A DNA stretch of 64,000 bases from Sphingomonas_B tabacisoli (GTDB lineage: Bacteria; Pseudomonadota; Alphaproteobacteria; Sphingomonadales; Sphingomonadaceae), in NCBI RefSeq assembly GCF_042678385.1, contig NZ_JBHUDY010000001.1, positions 496,001 through 560,000 of the forward strand. Direction: 5' to 3'. The notes under the pieces are model-generated. The model was not told the DNA's origin. It worked only from the letters and a program-made list of their open reading frames with translations, and ran no database searches. Position numbers and translations under genes: made by a program. Position 1 is the first letter of the stretch, and every line of letters starts with the position of its first letter. Of this stretch, positions 1 through 9,615 are shown piece after piece.

Positions 1-1384
<1,384 letters not shown>

Positions 1385-1487
1385 GCTGTCCCCTGAATTC
1401 CTTTCAGCGCCAAGTTAGTGTTGCTTTTCTGCAACACAAGGGCTGCGAGCCTGGCGACGCAATCCCTTGCAGCATCTGGTGACGGAC

Positions 1488-1521
1488 TGGATTGCTTCGT
1501 CGCTGCGCTCCTCGCAATGAC
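1488..1521. repeat. Arm of a GCAATGAC-type palindromic repeat
   Basis: The bases from TGGATTGCTTCGTCGCTGCG to CTCCTCGCAATGAC match the right arm of the fuller inverted repeat at 17307-17391. The left arm here is decayed (only GCGAGC...GACGCAATCCC remains around 1445-1467). It lies in the 163-bp gap between the glycosyltransferase end and the clpB start. It could act as a 3' stem for the glycosyltransferase transcript, but this degenerate copy would fold poorly. Confidence 0.7.
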
Positions 1522-1547
1522 ACGGGTTAGGCCAAGCGGGGCCTTCT

Positions 1548-2720
1548 CTATCTGCCTGTCAGCGCGATCAACTTGCGCGCCGCCAGCTCCTCCTGCGGCG
1601 GGTCGAGGCGGACGCGGAAGCCGGGCGCCAGTTCGCGCGCGCGGCGCTGGAAACTGTCGTTCTGGTAAAGCTGGCGCAGCGATGTGGCAAAGGCTTCGGG
1701 CTGGATGCTGCCGGCATAGACATGCCCGCCCAATTGCATCCGCGTGATCGCCTGGCCGGTCAGCGCCTTTTCGAGATCGTAATGCACGACGACTACCGGC
1801 ACGCCGGCCGCGAGCGCGCTGCTGACAAGGCCGAGGCCGCCGGAGGACATCACCACCCGTGAACGTTCGGCAATGCGGGCGAACGAGACCGGTGTGCGCT
1901 CGACAGCGAAGCCGAGCTTCTCGAACTCCGCTTGCTGGGCAGCCGATGCGCCCTGCGCATAGAGCCGGACCGGCAGCGCTGCGCGGATCAGCCCGTCCCA
2001 AAAGGCGCCGGTTCGCAGCAGCGCGGAGTCGGCATAGACGAACACTTCCTCGCCAGTGCCGGCCTCTCCGACCGGCTGCGCGACTGACGGCGCGACGACC
2101 GGCTCCCGCCGCCATTTGGCATAGGGGTCCAGCTTGGTGAAGGTGCCGGGCAGCACGCAATCGGCCTCGAACAACGCAGGGAGCCGTTCGATCGGATCGA
2201 GGTTGGCCCGGCGCATCGCGTCGTTCACCGCGGCCAGAATATCCGCTTCCGCGAAGACGGCCGGCCGTCCCGTGAGGCTGGGAAATTCGGCAAGGTGAGC
2301 GGGGACCGCATCGAAGCCGACACCCACCGAGACAGTCGGCAACCGACCGCGCGCCGCGCTCAGCAAGGCGGGCGCGAAATCGGCGGCCACTGCGTCAGGG
2401 CGGATCGCGTCCAGCATCTGTCGCCAGGCGAGGATCATCGCCGGCAGCGCGCTGGGATCGTCCATCCCAACGCGCACCAGAATGTCGCCCATGGTGCTCG
2501 GCGCCGGGCCGCCGAGCGCGCCGACATTGCCGAGCAGCCGCGGCCATATGGGCGCCTGCCACAGCGTCACCTCGGCGGGCAGATCGAAGTCGCGGCTCAA
2601 CCGCTGTGCGGCGACCGCAACGTCATGGCCTTCCGCCACCAGTCGCCGGGCAATGCCGGCCAGGCGGACCAGGTGCCCGCGATTCGCCCCGAGCTCCCAA
2701 CCCAGCAGAAATTTCGCCAT
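1548..2720 (-). CDS. Glycosyltransferase, GT-B fold, UGT/MGT-like (GT1)
   Basis: A 390-residue cytoplasmic glycosyltransferase. The N-terminus GANRGHLVRLAGIARRL is the acceptor-side loop typical of GT1 enzymes, which pass sugars from UDP-sugars to small molecules or lipids. The C-terminal half has the donor-site pattern MSSGGLGLVSSALAAGVPVV (about residues 290-310), where GT1 proteins bind the nucleotide. The histidine usual in that motif (HGG) is replaced by serine here, so activity and donor are uncertain. There is no signal peptide or membrane helix. Its start lies 4 nt after the stop of the upstream CinA-like gene, so the two are probably co-transcribed. Acceptor unknown. Confidence 0.8.
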   Translation of the reverse strand: MAKFLLGWELGANRGHLVRLAGIARRLVAEGHDVAVAAQRLSRDFDLPAEVTLWQAPIWPRLLGNVGALGGPAPSTMGDILVRVGMDDPSALPAMILAWRQMLDAIRPDAVAADFAPALLSAARGRLPTVSVGVGFDAVPAHLAEFPSLTGRPAVFAEADILAAVNDAMRRANLDPIERLPALFEADCVLPGTFTKLDPYAKWRREPVVAPSVAQPVGEAGTGEEVFVYADSALLRTGAFWDGLIRAALPVRLYAQGASAAQQAEFEKLGFAVERTPVSFARIAERSRVVMSSGGLGLVSSALAAGVPVVVVHYDLEKALTGQAITRMQLGGHVYAGSIQPEAFATSLRQLYQNDSFQRRARELAPGFRVRLDPPQEELAARKLIALTGR

Positions 2721-2724
2721 GCAG

Positions 2725-3486
2725 TCAGATGCCGCCGGGAACCGGGGTTCGGCCAGCCGCGATGAGACGAGCGGCCAGATCGTCGCGACAGGACTCGAGC
2801 ACTGCCCGTTCGGTCGAGCGGATCACGAAATTCGCGCCGACCTTGCCTTCGCGAAAGAAGGGATAGCTGCCGATCTGGCACCCCGGATGGCCCTTTTCGG
2901 TCGCTGCCAGCAGATCGGCGACTTCGCTTTCGGCGACCCAGCAGCCGACCGTTTCCGACAGCAAAGGCTTGCCGCCCTCGATCGAACCGGAGAGGGCGTC
3001 GAGCATCATCGCGGTGATGTGCGGGACGCCTGCCATGATGAAGATGTTGCCCCAGCGAATGCCGGGCGCGCCCGACATCCGGTTCTCGATCAGGTCCGCG
3101 CCTTCGGGCACACGCGCCATGCGCAGCCGCGCCTCGGTAACGCCGCCGCGCGTCGCGTAATAGCGCTCCAGCGCCGCCCGCGCCGTCGGGTGCACGGCCA
3201 CCGGAACGCCGACCGCCTCGGCGATCGCGTCGACGGTGATGTCGTCGTGCGTCGGCCCGATGCCGCCGGTCGTGAACAGATAGTCATTGCGAGCGCGGAG
3301 CGCGTTCACGGCCTCGACGATCGCCGCGACCGTGTCGCCCACGACGCGAACCTCGGCCAGGCGAATGCCCTGCAGGTTCAGCCATAGCGCGATCTGGCCA
3401 ATATTCTTGTCCTGCGTACGCCCGGACAGAATCTCATCGCCGATGATGACGAGTCCCGCGGTCCAGATGCGTTCGGTCGCAGCCAT
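2725..3486 (-). CDS. CinA-like molybdopterin-binding domain protein
   Basis: A 253-residue protein made of the MoaB/CinA N-terminal (MoCF-like) domain. Diagnostic segments are GDEILSGRTQDKN (about 17-29) and TTGGIGPTHDDIT (about 72-84), the pyrophosphate-loop motifs of the family. The C-terminal nicotinamide-nucleotide amidase domain of full-length CinA (around 400 residues) is absent. This short form is common in alphaproteobacteria. Family members include FAD pyrophosphatase/nucleotide-processing enzymes, but the role of stand-alone forms is not settled. ATG at 3486; it is the upstream gene of a two-gene unit with the glycosyltransferase. Confidence 0.85.
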   Translation of the reverse strand: MAATERIWTAGLVIIGDEILSGRTQDKNIGQIALWLNLQGIRLAEVRVVGDTVAAIVEAVNALRARNDYLFTTGGIGPTHDDITVDAIAEAVGVPVAVHPTARAALERYYATRGGVTEARLRMARVPEGADLIENRMSGAPGIRWGNIFIMAGVPHITAMMLDALSGSIEGGKPLLSETVGCWVAESEVADLLAATEKGHPGCQIGSYPFFREGKVGANFVIRSTERAVLESCRDDLAARLIAAGRTPVPGGI

Positions 3487-3558
3487 GCCTTGCCCTTAGC
3501 CGACAGGGTTGCGCGCGCAAGCATTGGCACAACATCGCGGCTGACGAGTTAAGGCGCC

Positions 3559-4290
3559 ATGTCCGCACCCGATCAAGCGAATGTGCGCAACCGGCTGCTG
3601 CGGGCGCTCGCTCCTGCAGATTATGATCGGCTGAAAGCCAAACTTAATCATGTCGAGACGCCCAAGGGCACGGTCGTGATCAAGGAAGACGTGCCGCCTC
3701 CCCTGTGCCTCTTTTTCGAAAGCGGGCTCGGCTCGGTGCTCGCGCATGTGCCAGGCGGGCAGACGGCGGAAGTGGGGCTCTATGGCTTCGAGGGATTTGC
3801 CGGGCTGCCGATCCTTCTCGAATCCGGTCACTCTCCGCACCGGCTGGAAATGCAGATCGGGGGAACGGCCTATGCGATCCCTTCGGAGGTGATGAGGGAC
3901 GCGCTGCGTGAAAGCGAGACGCTGCGGGCCGTCATGCTCCGCTATCTGCAATTCTTCATGCTGCAGGTCGCGCAGACGACGGTGTCCAACGCGCTGCACC
4001 CGGTCGACGAGCGCCTCGCCCGCTGGCTGCTGATGGGTCACGACCGGATGCCGGACGACGAGGTGCCGCTGACTCACGAGTATCTGAGCTTCATGCTGGC
4101 CGCGACGCGGACCACCGTGACGGCGGCGCTCAGTACGCTCGCGGACGCCGGGATGGTCCGGACCGGGCGCGGATCGATCACGATTCTGAACCGAACCGGC
4201 CTCGAACGCGTTGCAGCCCACAGCTACGGGCTGGCGGAGCGCGAGTATAACCGCCTGATCAGCAAGACATTCTCCGTCGGATCGGCATAA
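3559..4290 (+). CDS. Crp/Fnr-family transcriptional regulator
   Basis: A 243-residue regulator with an N-terminal cyclic-nucleotide-binding-like beta-barrel (about 15-125), a dimerisation helix (about 130-160) and a C-terminal winged helix (about 165-235). The recognition-helix region reads HEYLSFMLAATRTTVTAALS, typical of the Crp group. No cysteine cluster for an Fe-S centre is present, so it is not an Fnr-type oxygen sensor. Residues for cAMP binding are not clearly conserved, so the ligand is unknown. It is divergent from the CinA-like gene and followed within 30 bp by the small DUF6894-type gene. Confidence 0.9.
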   Translation: MSAPDQANVRNRLLRALAPADYDRLKAKLNHVETPKGTVVIKEDVPPPLCLFFESGLGSVLAHVPGGQTAEVGLYGFEGFAGLPILLESGHSPHRLEMQIGGTAYAIPSEVMRDALRESETLRAVMLRYLQFFMLQVAQTTVSNALHPVDERLARWLLMGHDRMPDDEVPLTHEYLSFMLAATRTTVTAALSTLADAGMVRTGRGSITILNRTGLERVAAHSYGLAEREYNRLISKTFSVGSA

Positions 4291-4320
4291 GGATCAACGA
4301 CAAGGGGCCGAAGCGGACAT

Positions 4321-4560
4321 ATGGAGCGTTATTTTCTGCATCTCGTCGACGGCAAGTTCATCCGCGACGACGAAGGACAAGAATTCGAATGCCTTGAGGC
4401 GGCGAAGGCGGAAGCCGTGGCGAGCGCGCGCTCGCTGATGCGCGACGCGATCTGGCACGGCCGGTTGCCGCTCAACGAAAGCATCCAGATCGCCGATGCC
4501 CAGGGCCAGGTGCTCGACACCGTTGCATTTCGGGACGTGATCAAGATCGAAGGGAATTAA
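4321..4560 (+). CDS. DUF6894-like small protein
   Basis: A 79-residue cytoplasmic protein beginning MERYFLHLVDGKFIRDDEG. The pattern of an aromatic-rich first strand (RYFLHL), a D-x-EG turn, then a helix (AAKAEAVASARSLM) and a C-terminal strand with VLDTVAFRDVI is that of the DUF6894 family, frequent in alphaproteobacteria and often found near regulators. No catalytic residues can be pointed to. It follows the Crp gene by 30 bp in the same direction and may share its transcript. Function unknown. Confidence 0.75.
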   Translation: MERYFLHLVDGKFIRDDEGQEFECLEAAKAEAVASARSLMRDAIWHGRLPLNESIQIADAQGQVLDTVAFRDVIKIEGN

Positions 4561-4636
4561 ATCGCGCCAGTGTCGGCGGCGCGACAGAAGTCATCCGCTC
4601 GACATGCTAGCTGTGTATCCTTCGGGGGTGCACATC

Positions 4637-4852
4637 GTGGCTGGCTATCGTTTACACTGCCTCGACGGCGGCGGTCATATCGTCGAGCGTCACGATTTCG
4701 ACGCTGACGACGACGGCGCAGCGCTGGATTATGCGCGCGCTCGTTATCCGAACCTCGGGCTGGAACTCTGGGAGCTTGGCCGGCGCGTGGTGAAGCTGCC
4801 GCCAACAGAGGTCGCGATGAACGGCTTCCGCGCTACTGGACAAGTGATTTAG
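4637..4852 (+). CDS. Small hypothetical protein (likely GTG start)
   Basis: A 71-residue acidic protein reading MAGYRLHCLDGGGHIVERHD from the GTG at 4637. I prefer this start because a GGGGG run at 4624-4628 sits 8 nt upstream, whereas the in-frame start at 4604 has no ribosome-binding site. The fold pattern (strand Y-L-H, then a DAD-rich turn, a helix DYARARYP and a W-E-L strand) resembles the preceding DUF6894-type gene, so it may be a distant relative. No catalytic motif or signal peptide. It ends 34 nt before the DUF5694 start. Function unknown. Confidence 0.6.
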   Translation: MAGYRLHCLDGGGHIVERHDFDADDDGAALDYARARYPNLGLELWELGRRVVKLPPTEVAMNGFRATGQVI

Positions 4853-4862
4853 TCTTGTAATA

Positions 4863-4882
4863 CACCTCCGCTTCAGGAGGTG
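4863..4882 (+). promoter_or_regulatory. Hairpin masking the Shine-Dalgarno of the DUF5694 gene
   Basis: CACCTCC (4863-4869), loop GCTTCA (4870-4875) and GGAGGTG (4876-4882) form a perfect 7-bp stem. The right arm is the ribosome-binding site (AGGAGG 4875-4880) of the gene starting at 4886. In the mRNA the Shine-Dalgarno would be largely paired, which suggests reduced or temperature/ribosome-sensitive initiation. There is no U-tract, so it is not a terminator. Confidence 0.55.
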
Positions 4883-4885
4883 ATT

Positions 4886-5956
4886 ATGCGCAAATGGGTG
4901 CGGCTGGGACTGTTTGGCGCGGGTGGGGCGCTCGCTGCGTCGGCGCATGCCGCGCCGCTGGTCGGCCCCTGGCCCGTCTCGAAGCCGACAGAAGTCGCGG
5001 TACTCGGCACACCTCATCTCTCTGGCATCGAGACGCTGAAGCCGGAGTGGCTTGCGCCGCTGCTTGATCGGCTGGCGGCGTGGCGGCCCCAGGTCATCAC
5101 GATCGAAGGCCTGTCCGGCCCGGAATGCTATCTTCTGCGGCGCTACGAAAAGAGCTGGCCCGACACGGCCAATGACTATTGTGCGCGGGTCGAGAAGGTC
5201 GCCGGACTCGCCGCCACCGCCACAGGTCTCGACATGCCGGCGGCCGAAGCAGCGGCAGAGGCTGCAGTTGGCAAAATCGGCCCGAACGCTGGCCCGGCAG
5301 AGCATCGGCACCTCGCCGCCTTGTTCGCGGCGGCCGGAAATCTCGGTTCGGCTTCGGTGCAGTGGCTACGACTCGCGCCAGCTCAGCGCCGGGCCGGCGA
5401 TGGCGTGGACGCGGCGCTGGCTTCCGAGCTGAACGAACTGATCGTGCGGCGGAACGAGAACTACCTGATCGCCGCGACGCTCGCCGCCCGGCTGGGGCTG
5501 GAGCGGCTCTATCCGGTGGACGATCATCTCTCCGATCGCGTCCAGGCCGAAGCGCCGCCGGGTCAGGACAAGGCGATGCAGGCGATCTGGAGCGGCGCCC
5601 GTCCGCCGCTCGCGCTGCAGGCCCAGGCGATGGAGAAAGGCCTGAACGACGGCGCCTCGGTGCTCGCCTATTACCGCTTCATGAACCGCGCCGATGTCGG
5701 TGAGGCGTTCGTGCGGGCGGACATGGGCCGCGCGTTCCAGGAACCGTCGCCCGAGCATTTCGGCCGGCGCTATGTCGCCTGGTGGGAAACGCGCAACCTG
5801 CACATGGTAGCGAACATCCGCGCCGCGCTTGGCCATTATCCGGGCGGGCGGGCGCTGGTCATCGTGGGCGCGACGCACAAACCCTATTTCGACGCCTATC
5901 TCGGCATGATGCACGAGCTACGGCTGGTGCCGGCGGCGCAACTGCTCGGCAAATAG
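4886..5956 (+). CDS. Secreted DUF5694-family protein
   Basis: A 356-residue exported protein. ATG 4886 gives MRKWVRLGLFGAGGALAASA with a short charged n-region, a hydrophobic core and cleavage near AHA-AP. The in-frame GTG at 4880 lies inside the ribosome-binding site AGGAGG, so 4886 is favoured. The mature protein starts with a TraB/Tiki-like strand (VAVLGTPHLSG) and ends with VIVGATHKPYF, a pattern of paired G-T-x-H and G-x-x-H elements typical of DUF5694 proteins. Members are thought to be hydrolase-like but the reaction is unknown. A hairpin overlaps the start region. Confidence 0.8.
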   Translation: MRKWVRLGLFGAGGALAASAHAAPLVGPWPVSKPTEVAVLGTPHLSGIETLKPEWLAPLLDRLAAWRPQVITIEGLSGPECYLLRRYEKSWPDTANDYCARVEKVAGLAATATGLDMPAAEAAAEAAVGKIGPNAGPAEHRHLAALFAAAGNLGSASVQWLRLAPAQRRAGDGVDAALASELNELIVRRNENYLIAATLAARLGLERLYPVDDHLSDRVQAEAPPGQDKAMQAIWSGARPPLALQAQAMEKGLNDGASVLAYYRFMNRADVGEAFVRADMGRAFQEPSPEHFGRRYVAWWETRNLHMVANIRAALGHYPGGRALVIVGATHKPYFDAYLGMMHELRLVPAAQLLGK

Positions 5957-6622
5957 TCAGGGCTTGTCGGTCCAGTAGCGCAGCAGGCGCTCCTGCAGCA
6001 GCCGCATGCGCGTGTAATTTTCGGGTCGCATGCCAAGCCCTTCGAGCGCCGCGACTTCGTTCATTTCGTAGAGGATTTCGCGCCGGAACGGGTCGGCAAT
6101 CCGGCTCTGGATGAAGCTGATCGCGACCAGCCGTTCGCCGCGCGTCACCGGCGCCACTTCGTGCAATGTGTCCGACGGATAGACGATCGCGCTGCCCGCC
6201 AGCCCTTTGAACGGCACCGGCCGAGTGCCGAGATGGACGGTCAGCTCGCCGCCTTCATAGTTGCCGGGATCGTTCACGAAGATGGTGCAGCTGAGGTCCG
6301 ACCGGATCGGCCCGGTCGGCAAGCGGATGACGGCGGCGTCGGCATGCGCGCCGTAGCGCATGCCAGGCTGATAGCGGGTCAGCATCGGCGGCGCGACCGC
6401 GACCGGCATCGCGAAATTGCGGAAATCCTCATGCGCCATCAGCGCCTGCATCAGCAGCTGCGACGAGCGCTGATAGGCGGACTGGTCGTGAAGCTGCAGG
6501 TTCTGCTTGGCGGTGTTGTGCGGATTGGTGATGCGGCCGTCGATGAAGGGCGCCGCCGCGGCGATCTCGCGCAGCTGCCGCAGTGCCTCGGCAGACAACA
6601 GGTCGGGGATTTCCTTGAACAT
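5957..6622 (-). CDS. PKHD-type Fe(II)/2-oxoglutarate hydroxylase (PiuC/YbiX-like)
   Basis: A 221-residue dioxygenase starting MFKEIPDLLS at 6622; a longer frame runs upstream, but this start gives the usual family length of about 225. The iron-binding facial triad is visible as H and D in RYGAHADAAV (HxD, about 96-98) and H in DTLHEVAPVTRGER (about 155), whose arginine would hold 2-oxoglutarate. The C-terminal helical tail (NYTRMRLLQERLLRYW) is typical of PiuC, a protein linked to iron uptake by TonB-dependent receptors. No receptor gene is adjacent. It follows the PhzF-family gene by 29 bp on the same strand. Confidence 0.88.
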   Translation of the reverse strand: MFKEIPDLLSAEALRQLREIAAAAPFIDGRITNPHNTAKQNLQLHDQSAYQRSSQLLMQALMAHEDFRNFAMPVAVAPPMLTRYQPGMRYGAHADAAVIRLPTGPIRSDLSCTIFVNDPGNYEGGELTVHLGTRPVPFKGLAGSAIVYPSDTLHEVAPVTRGERLVAISFIQSRIADPFRREILYEMNEVAALEGLGMRPENYTRMRLLQERLLRYWTDKP

Positions 6623-6651
6623 CCCGCCCGCATAGCCGCGGGCGCGCCGTT

Positions 6652-7485
6652 TCAGAAGAGCGCGCGGCCGCCGAACAGGGTGTGCGTCGCGCCGCCGATC
6701 CAGATCTCCCCGTCGGCTTGCTCGACCGAGACGCGGCCGGTGCGGCCGAGCTTGGTCCCTTGTGCCGCGGTGTAGGGCGCGGTCACGCGGCCGCTTCCCA
6801 ACATCCACTGGGCGACCGAGGCATTGAGGCTGCCGGTCACCGGGTCTTCGATGAGCCCGCCGAACGGGTCGCTGAAGATGGCGCGGACCTCATAGGCGGC
6901 TTCCGATCCCGCCGGATAAGGCCCGACCACGCCGATTTCCATGCGGCTCGGATGATGGCGCGCGGGGCTGAGCGCCAGAACCTCGTTGGCCGAGCCGAGC
7001 AGCACCGCCACCCAGCCGGGGCCATTATCGGCCCAGGCCGCGTCGAGGATGCGGTCGCGCGAAATGCCGAGCACGCCGGCGATCTCGGCGAGCTTTTCTT
7101 CCTCGACCGGGCCCGAGCGGATCAGCGGCGGGGCGGCGAAGGCGAGGCGTCCTTCGCTGCGGCGGACCGGCACCAACCCGGCGCCGCATTCCTGCACGAT
7201 TTCGTCAGGGTTGCGCGGCTTGCCGCCCGCCTCGAGCCAGGCGTGGCAGGTGCCGAGCGTCGGATGGCCCGCGAACGGCATTTCGCGATCGAGCGTGAAG
7301 ATGCGGACGCGGTAATCGGCCTTGGCGTCGGTGGGCGGCAGCAGGAACGTCGTCTCCGACAGGTTCAGCCAGCGCGTGATCCGTTGCATCTGCTCGGTGT
7401 CGAGATCCGTGGCGTCGTGCACGACCGCGACCGGATTGCCGCTGAAATCGGCGACGCCGAACACGTCGACCAGGCTGAAGTCCAT
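6652..7485 (-). CDS. PhzF-family isomerase
   Basis: A 277-residue cytoplasmic protein of the PhzF/diaminopimelate-epimerase-like fold. The start at ATG 7485 is backed by AAGGAG six bases upstream; a longer open frame to 7830 lacks such support. Family features are the N-terminal SLVDVFG...GNPVAVV (glycine loop), NLSETTFLLPP, which carries the catalytic-base glutamate, MPFAGHPTLG (first half-barrel loop) and EDPVTGSLNASV (second half). Members isomerise or epimerise small acids; only phenazine members are characterised in detail, and no phenazine genes are nearby. The substrate is therefore unknown. Confidence 0.9.
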   Translation of the reverse strand: MDFSLVDVFGVADFSGNPVAVVHDATDLDTEQMQRITRWLNLSETTFLLPPTDAKADYRVRIFTLDREMPFAGHPTLGTCHAWLEAGGKPRNPDEIVQECGAGLVPVRRSEGRLAFAAPPLIRSGPVEEEKLAEIAGVLGISRDRILDAAWADNGPGWVAVLLGSANEVLALSPARHHPSRMEIGVVGPYPAGSEAAYEVRAIFSDPFGGLIEDPVTGSLNASVAQWMLGSGRVTAPYTAAQGTKLGRTGRVSVEQADGEIWIGGATHTLFGGRALF

Positions 7486-7573
7486 CGTCCGCTCCTTGGC
7501 TTGCGTGATCGCGCTTGGCTCACCTATGCCGGTGGCGCAATCGCCGGTGAGCTTGAGGGGGGTCAAGAGAAGC

Positions 7574-8785
7574 ATGCAGCGGTCCGGCCACGGCGTCGCG
7601 TTCGTGCTGGTGACGATCTTCATCGATTCGATCGGATTCGGGTTGATCATCCCGGTGCTGCCGCGCCTGCTGATGAGCGTCGGCCGCTTCGACCTGCCGC
7701 ACGCAATCGAGATCGGCGCCTGGATGGGGCTGGCGATCGCGGTGGCGACTTTTTTCGCCGCGCCTGTGCTGGGAAACCTGAGCGATCGGATTGGTCGGCG
7801 GCCGGTGCTGCTGATTGCGCTCGGCGGCATGGCGCTCGACTATCTGCTGCTCGCCATCGCCAACACCCTGCCGCTGATCTTCCTTGGGCGCGTTCTCGCC
7901 GGCGCGCTGGGCGGCAGCTATGCGCCAGCGCAGGCCGCCATTGCCGACCAGACCCGGCCGGAGGAACGGGCCAAGAGCTTTGGCTTGGTCAGCGCCGCTT
8001 TCGGCATCGGCTTCATCGCGGGCCCGGCGATCGGCGGCCTGCTCGGCCAGCTCGGCATCCGTGCGCCTTTCTATGCGGCGTCGGCGCTCGCCGCGCTCAA
8101 CTTCCTCTATGGCCTGACAATCTTCCCGAAAACATTGCCGGAGGAGCGACGCCGGCCGTTCGACTGGCGGCGCGCCAATCCGCTGGGGGCGCTCGCCTCG
8201 GCGCGGGCGATCCCCGGCATGATGGCCGCGGCGGTGGTGCTGACTCTCTGGCAGATCGCAAGCAACGTCTATCCGCTGACCTGGAGCTTCTACGCCATTG
8301 CGCAGTTCGGCTGGTCGAACGCGATGATCGGCGCGAGCCTTGCCGTCGTCGGGCTGATCATGGCGCTGACCCAGACCTTCGTGACCGGCCCTTTGGTGCG
8401 GCGGCTGGGCGAGCGTGGGGCTGCGACTGTGGGGCTGGTCGGCGCGATCGCCGGCTTTGTCGCCTATGCCTTCGCCAACAAGACCTGGATGGCGTTCGTG
8501 ATCATGGTGGCGATCGCGGTTCAATCGCTCGTGCAGCCGAGCATCATGGCGATGCTCTCTCGCCGCGCGACGCCCCAGACGCAGGGCGAGGTGCAGGGAA
8601 TCGCTGCCATGTCGATGGGCATCGGCTCGATCGTCGCACCGCTGCTGCTGACAGGCGTGATGGCCGAGTTCACAAAGGCGGATGCGCCGGTGCACTTTCC
8701 CGGCGCGGCGTTTCTGGTGGCGGCGCTTTTCGGGCTCGCCGCGCTCGCGATGCTACGCCGCCTGCCGCGCGCGACGCCCGCGTAA
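7574..8785 (+). CDS. MFS drug exporter, TetA-like (DHA1 group)
   Basis: A 403-residue inner-membrane transporter with about twelve hydrophobic helices. The DHA1 signature appears between helices 2 and 3 as GNLSDRIGRRPVLL, and motif C (helix 5) as GFIAGPAIGGLLG. The opening FIDSIGFGLIIPVLPRLL is characteristic of tetracycline-resistance-like antiporters. The start at ATG 7574 fits the family; the open frame from 7322 is antisense to the PhzF gene. Substrate cannot be read from sequence. It diverges from phzF-like and precedes the SDR gene. Confidence 0.9.
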   Translation: MQRSGHGVAFVLVTIFIDSIGFGLIIPVLPRLLMSVGRFDLPHAIEIGAWMGLAIAVATFFAAPVLGNLSDRIGRRPVLLIALGGMALDYLLLAIANTLPLIFLGRVLAGALGGSYAPAQAAIADQTRPEERAKSFGLVSAAFGIGFIAGPAIGGLLGQLGIRAPFYAASALAALNFLYGLTIFPKTLPEERRRPFDWRRANPLGALASARAIPGMMAAAVVLTLWQIASNVYPLTWSFYAIAQFGWSNAMIGASLAVVGLIMALTQTFVTGPLVRRLGERGAATVGLVGAIAGFVAYAFANKTWMAFVIMVAIAVQSLVQPSIMAMLSRRATPQTQGEVQGIAAMSMGIGSIVAPLLLTGVMAEFTKADAPVHFPGAAFLVAALFGLAALAMLRRLPRATPA

Positions 8786-8841
8786 CGGATGCATCCCTTG
8801 GCGCCCGCGCCCGTTGAGGCGCGGCACGCAAGGAGAATGAC

Positions 8842-9615
8842 ATGGCCGGCAAGCTCGCGATGGTTACCGGAGCATCGAGCGGCATCGGGCTGGAGCTCGC
8901 CAGGCTGGCCGCTGCCGATGGCTATGACCTGATCCTCGCCGCCGACACGCCTTTCGTCGAAGCCGGGCCGCAGTTGCGCCGCTACGACGTGCAGATCGAC
9001 GAGATCGAATGCGACCTGTCGACTTTCGACGGCGTCGACCGGCTGCTCGACGCCTGCCGCGGCCGCAAGGTCGATCTGCTGTTCGCCAATGCCGGGCACG
9101 GCCTGGGCCACGGCTTTCTCGACCAGTCGCCGGCCGAATGGCGGCACGTGATCGACACCAACATCACGGGCACGCTCTATCTGTTGCAGAAAGTGCTGCG
9201 GGAGATGGTCGCGCGCAACGAAGGCCGGGTGCTGATCACCGGATCGATCGCCGGGCACATGGCCGGCAGCTTCCAGGCGGTTTACAATGGCACCAAGGCG
9301 TTCATCGACAGCTTCGCCGATGCGATCCACAACGAGCTGAAGGACACCGATGTCGTCATCACCTGCCTGAAGCCGGGCGCGACCGAGACCGAGTTTTTCC
9401 ACCGCGCCGAAATGGACGACACCAAGGTCGGCCAGGCGGAGAAGGACGATCCCGTCGACGTCGCAAAGACCGGCTACGACGCCCTGATGAAGGGCGACCG
9501 CAGCGTCATCTCCGGCTTCAAGAACAAGCTGCAGGTCGCAGCCGCCAGCGTGCTCGGCGGCGGCTGCTCCGCCGAAGCGCACCGCAAACAGGCGGAGCCG
9601 GGCTCGGGCGACTAG
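8842..9615 (+). CDS. Short-chain dehydrogenase/reductase
   Basis: A 257-residue NAD(P)-dependent oxidoreductase with a Rossmann fold. Visible are the cofactor loop TGASSGIG (about 9-16), the NAG motif (FANAGHG, about 82-88), the catalytic serine in TGSIAGHM and the Y-x-x-x-K pair in YNGTKAFI (about 150-154). Ribosome-binding site AAGGAG lies 6 bp before the ATG. Its last 4 bases overlap the convergent dioxygenase gene. The C-terminal extension (AAASVLGGGCSAEAHRKQAE) is also seen in SDRs annotated as SadH-like, but the substrate is not deducible. Confidence 0.92.
   Translation: MAGKLAMVTGASSGIGLELARLAAADGYDLILAADTPFVEAGPQLRRYDVQIDEIECDLSTFDGVDRLLDACRGRKVDLLFANAGHGLGHGFLDQSPAEWRHVIDTNITGTLYLLQKVLREMVARNEGRVLITGSIAGHMAGSFQAVYNGTKAFIDSFADAIHNELKDTDVVITCLKPGATETEFFHRAEMDDTKVGQAEKDDPVDVAKTGYDALMKGDRSVISGFKNKLQVAAASVLGGGCSAEAHRKQAEPGSGD

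Noticed and set aside
6682..8817. 711-codon open frame spanning the PhzF and MFS genes
   Set aside because: It covers parts of two real genes on different strands in the wrong frame; the product has no domain and is R/A/D-rich.
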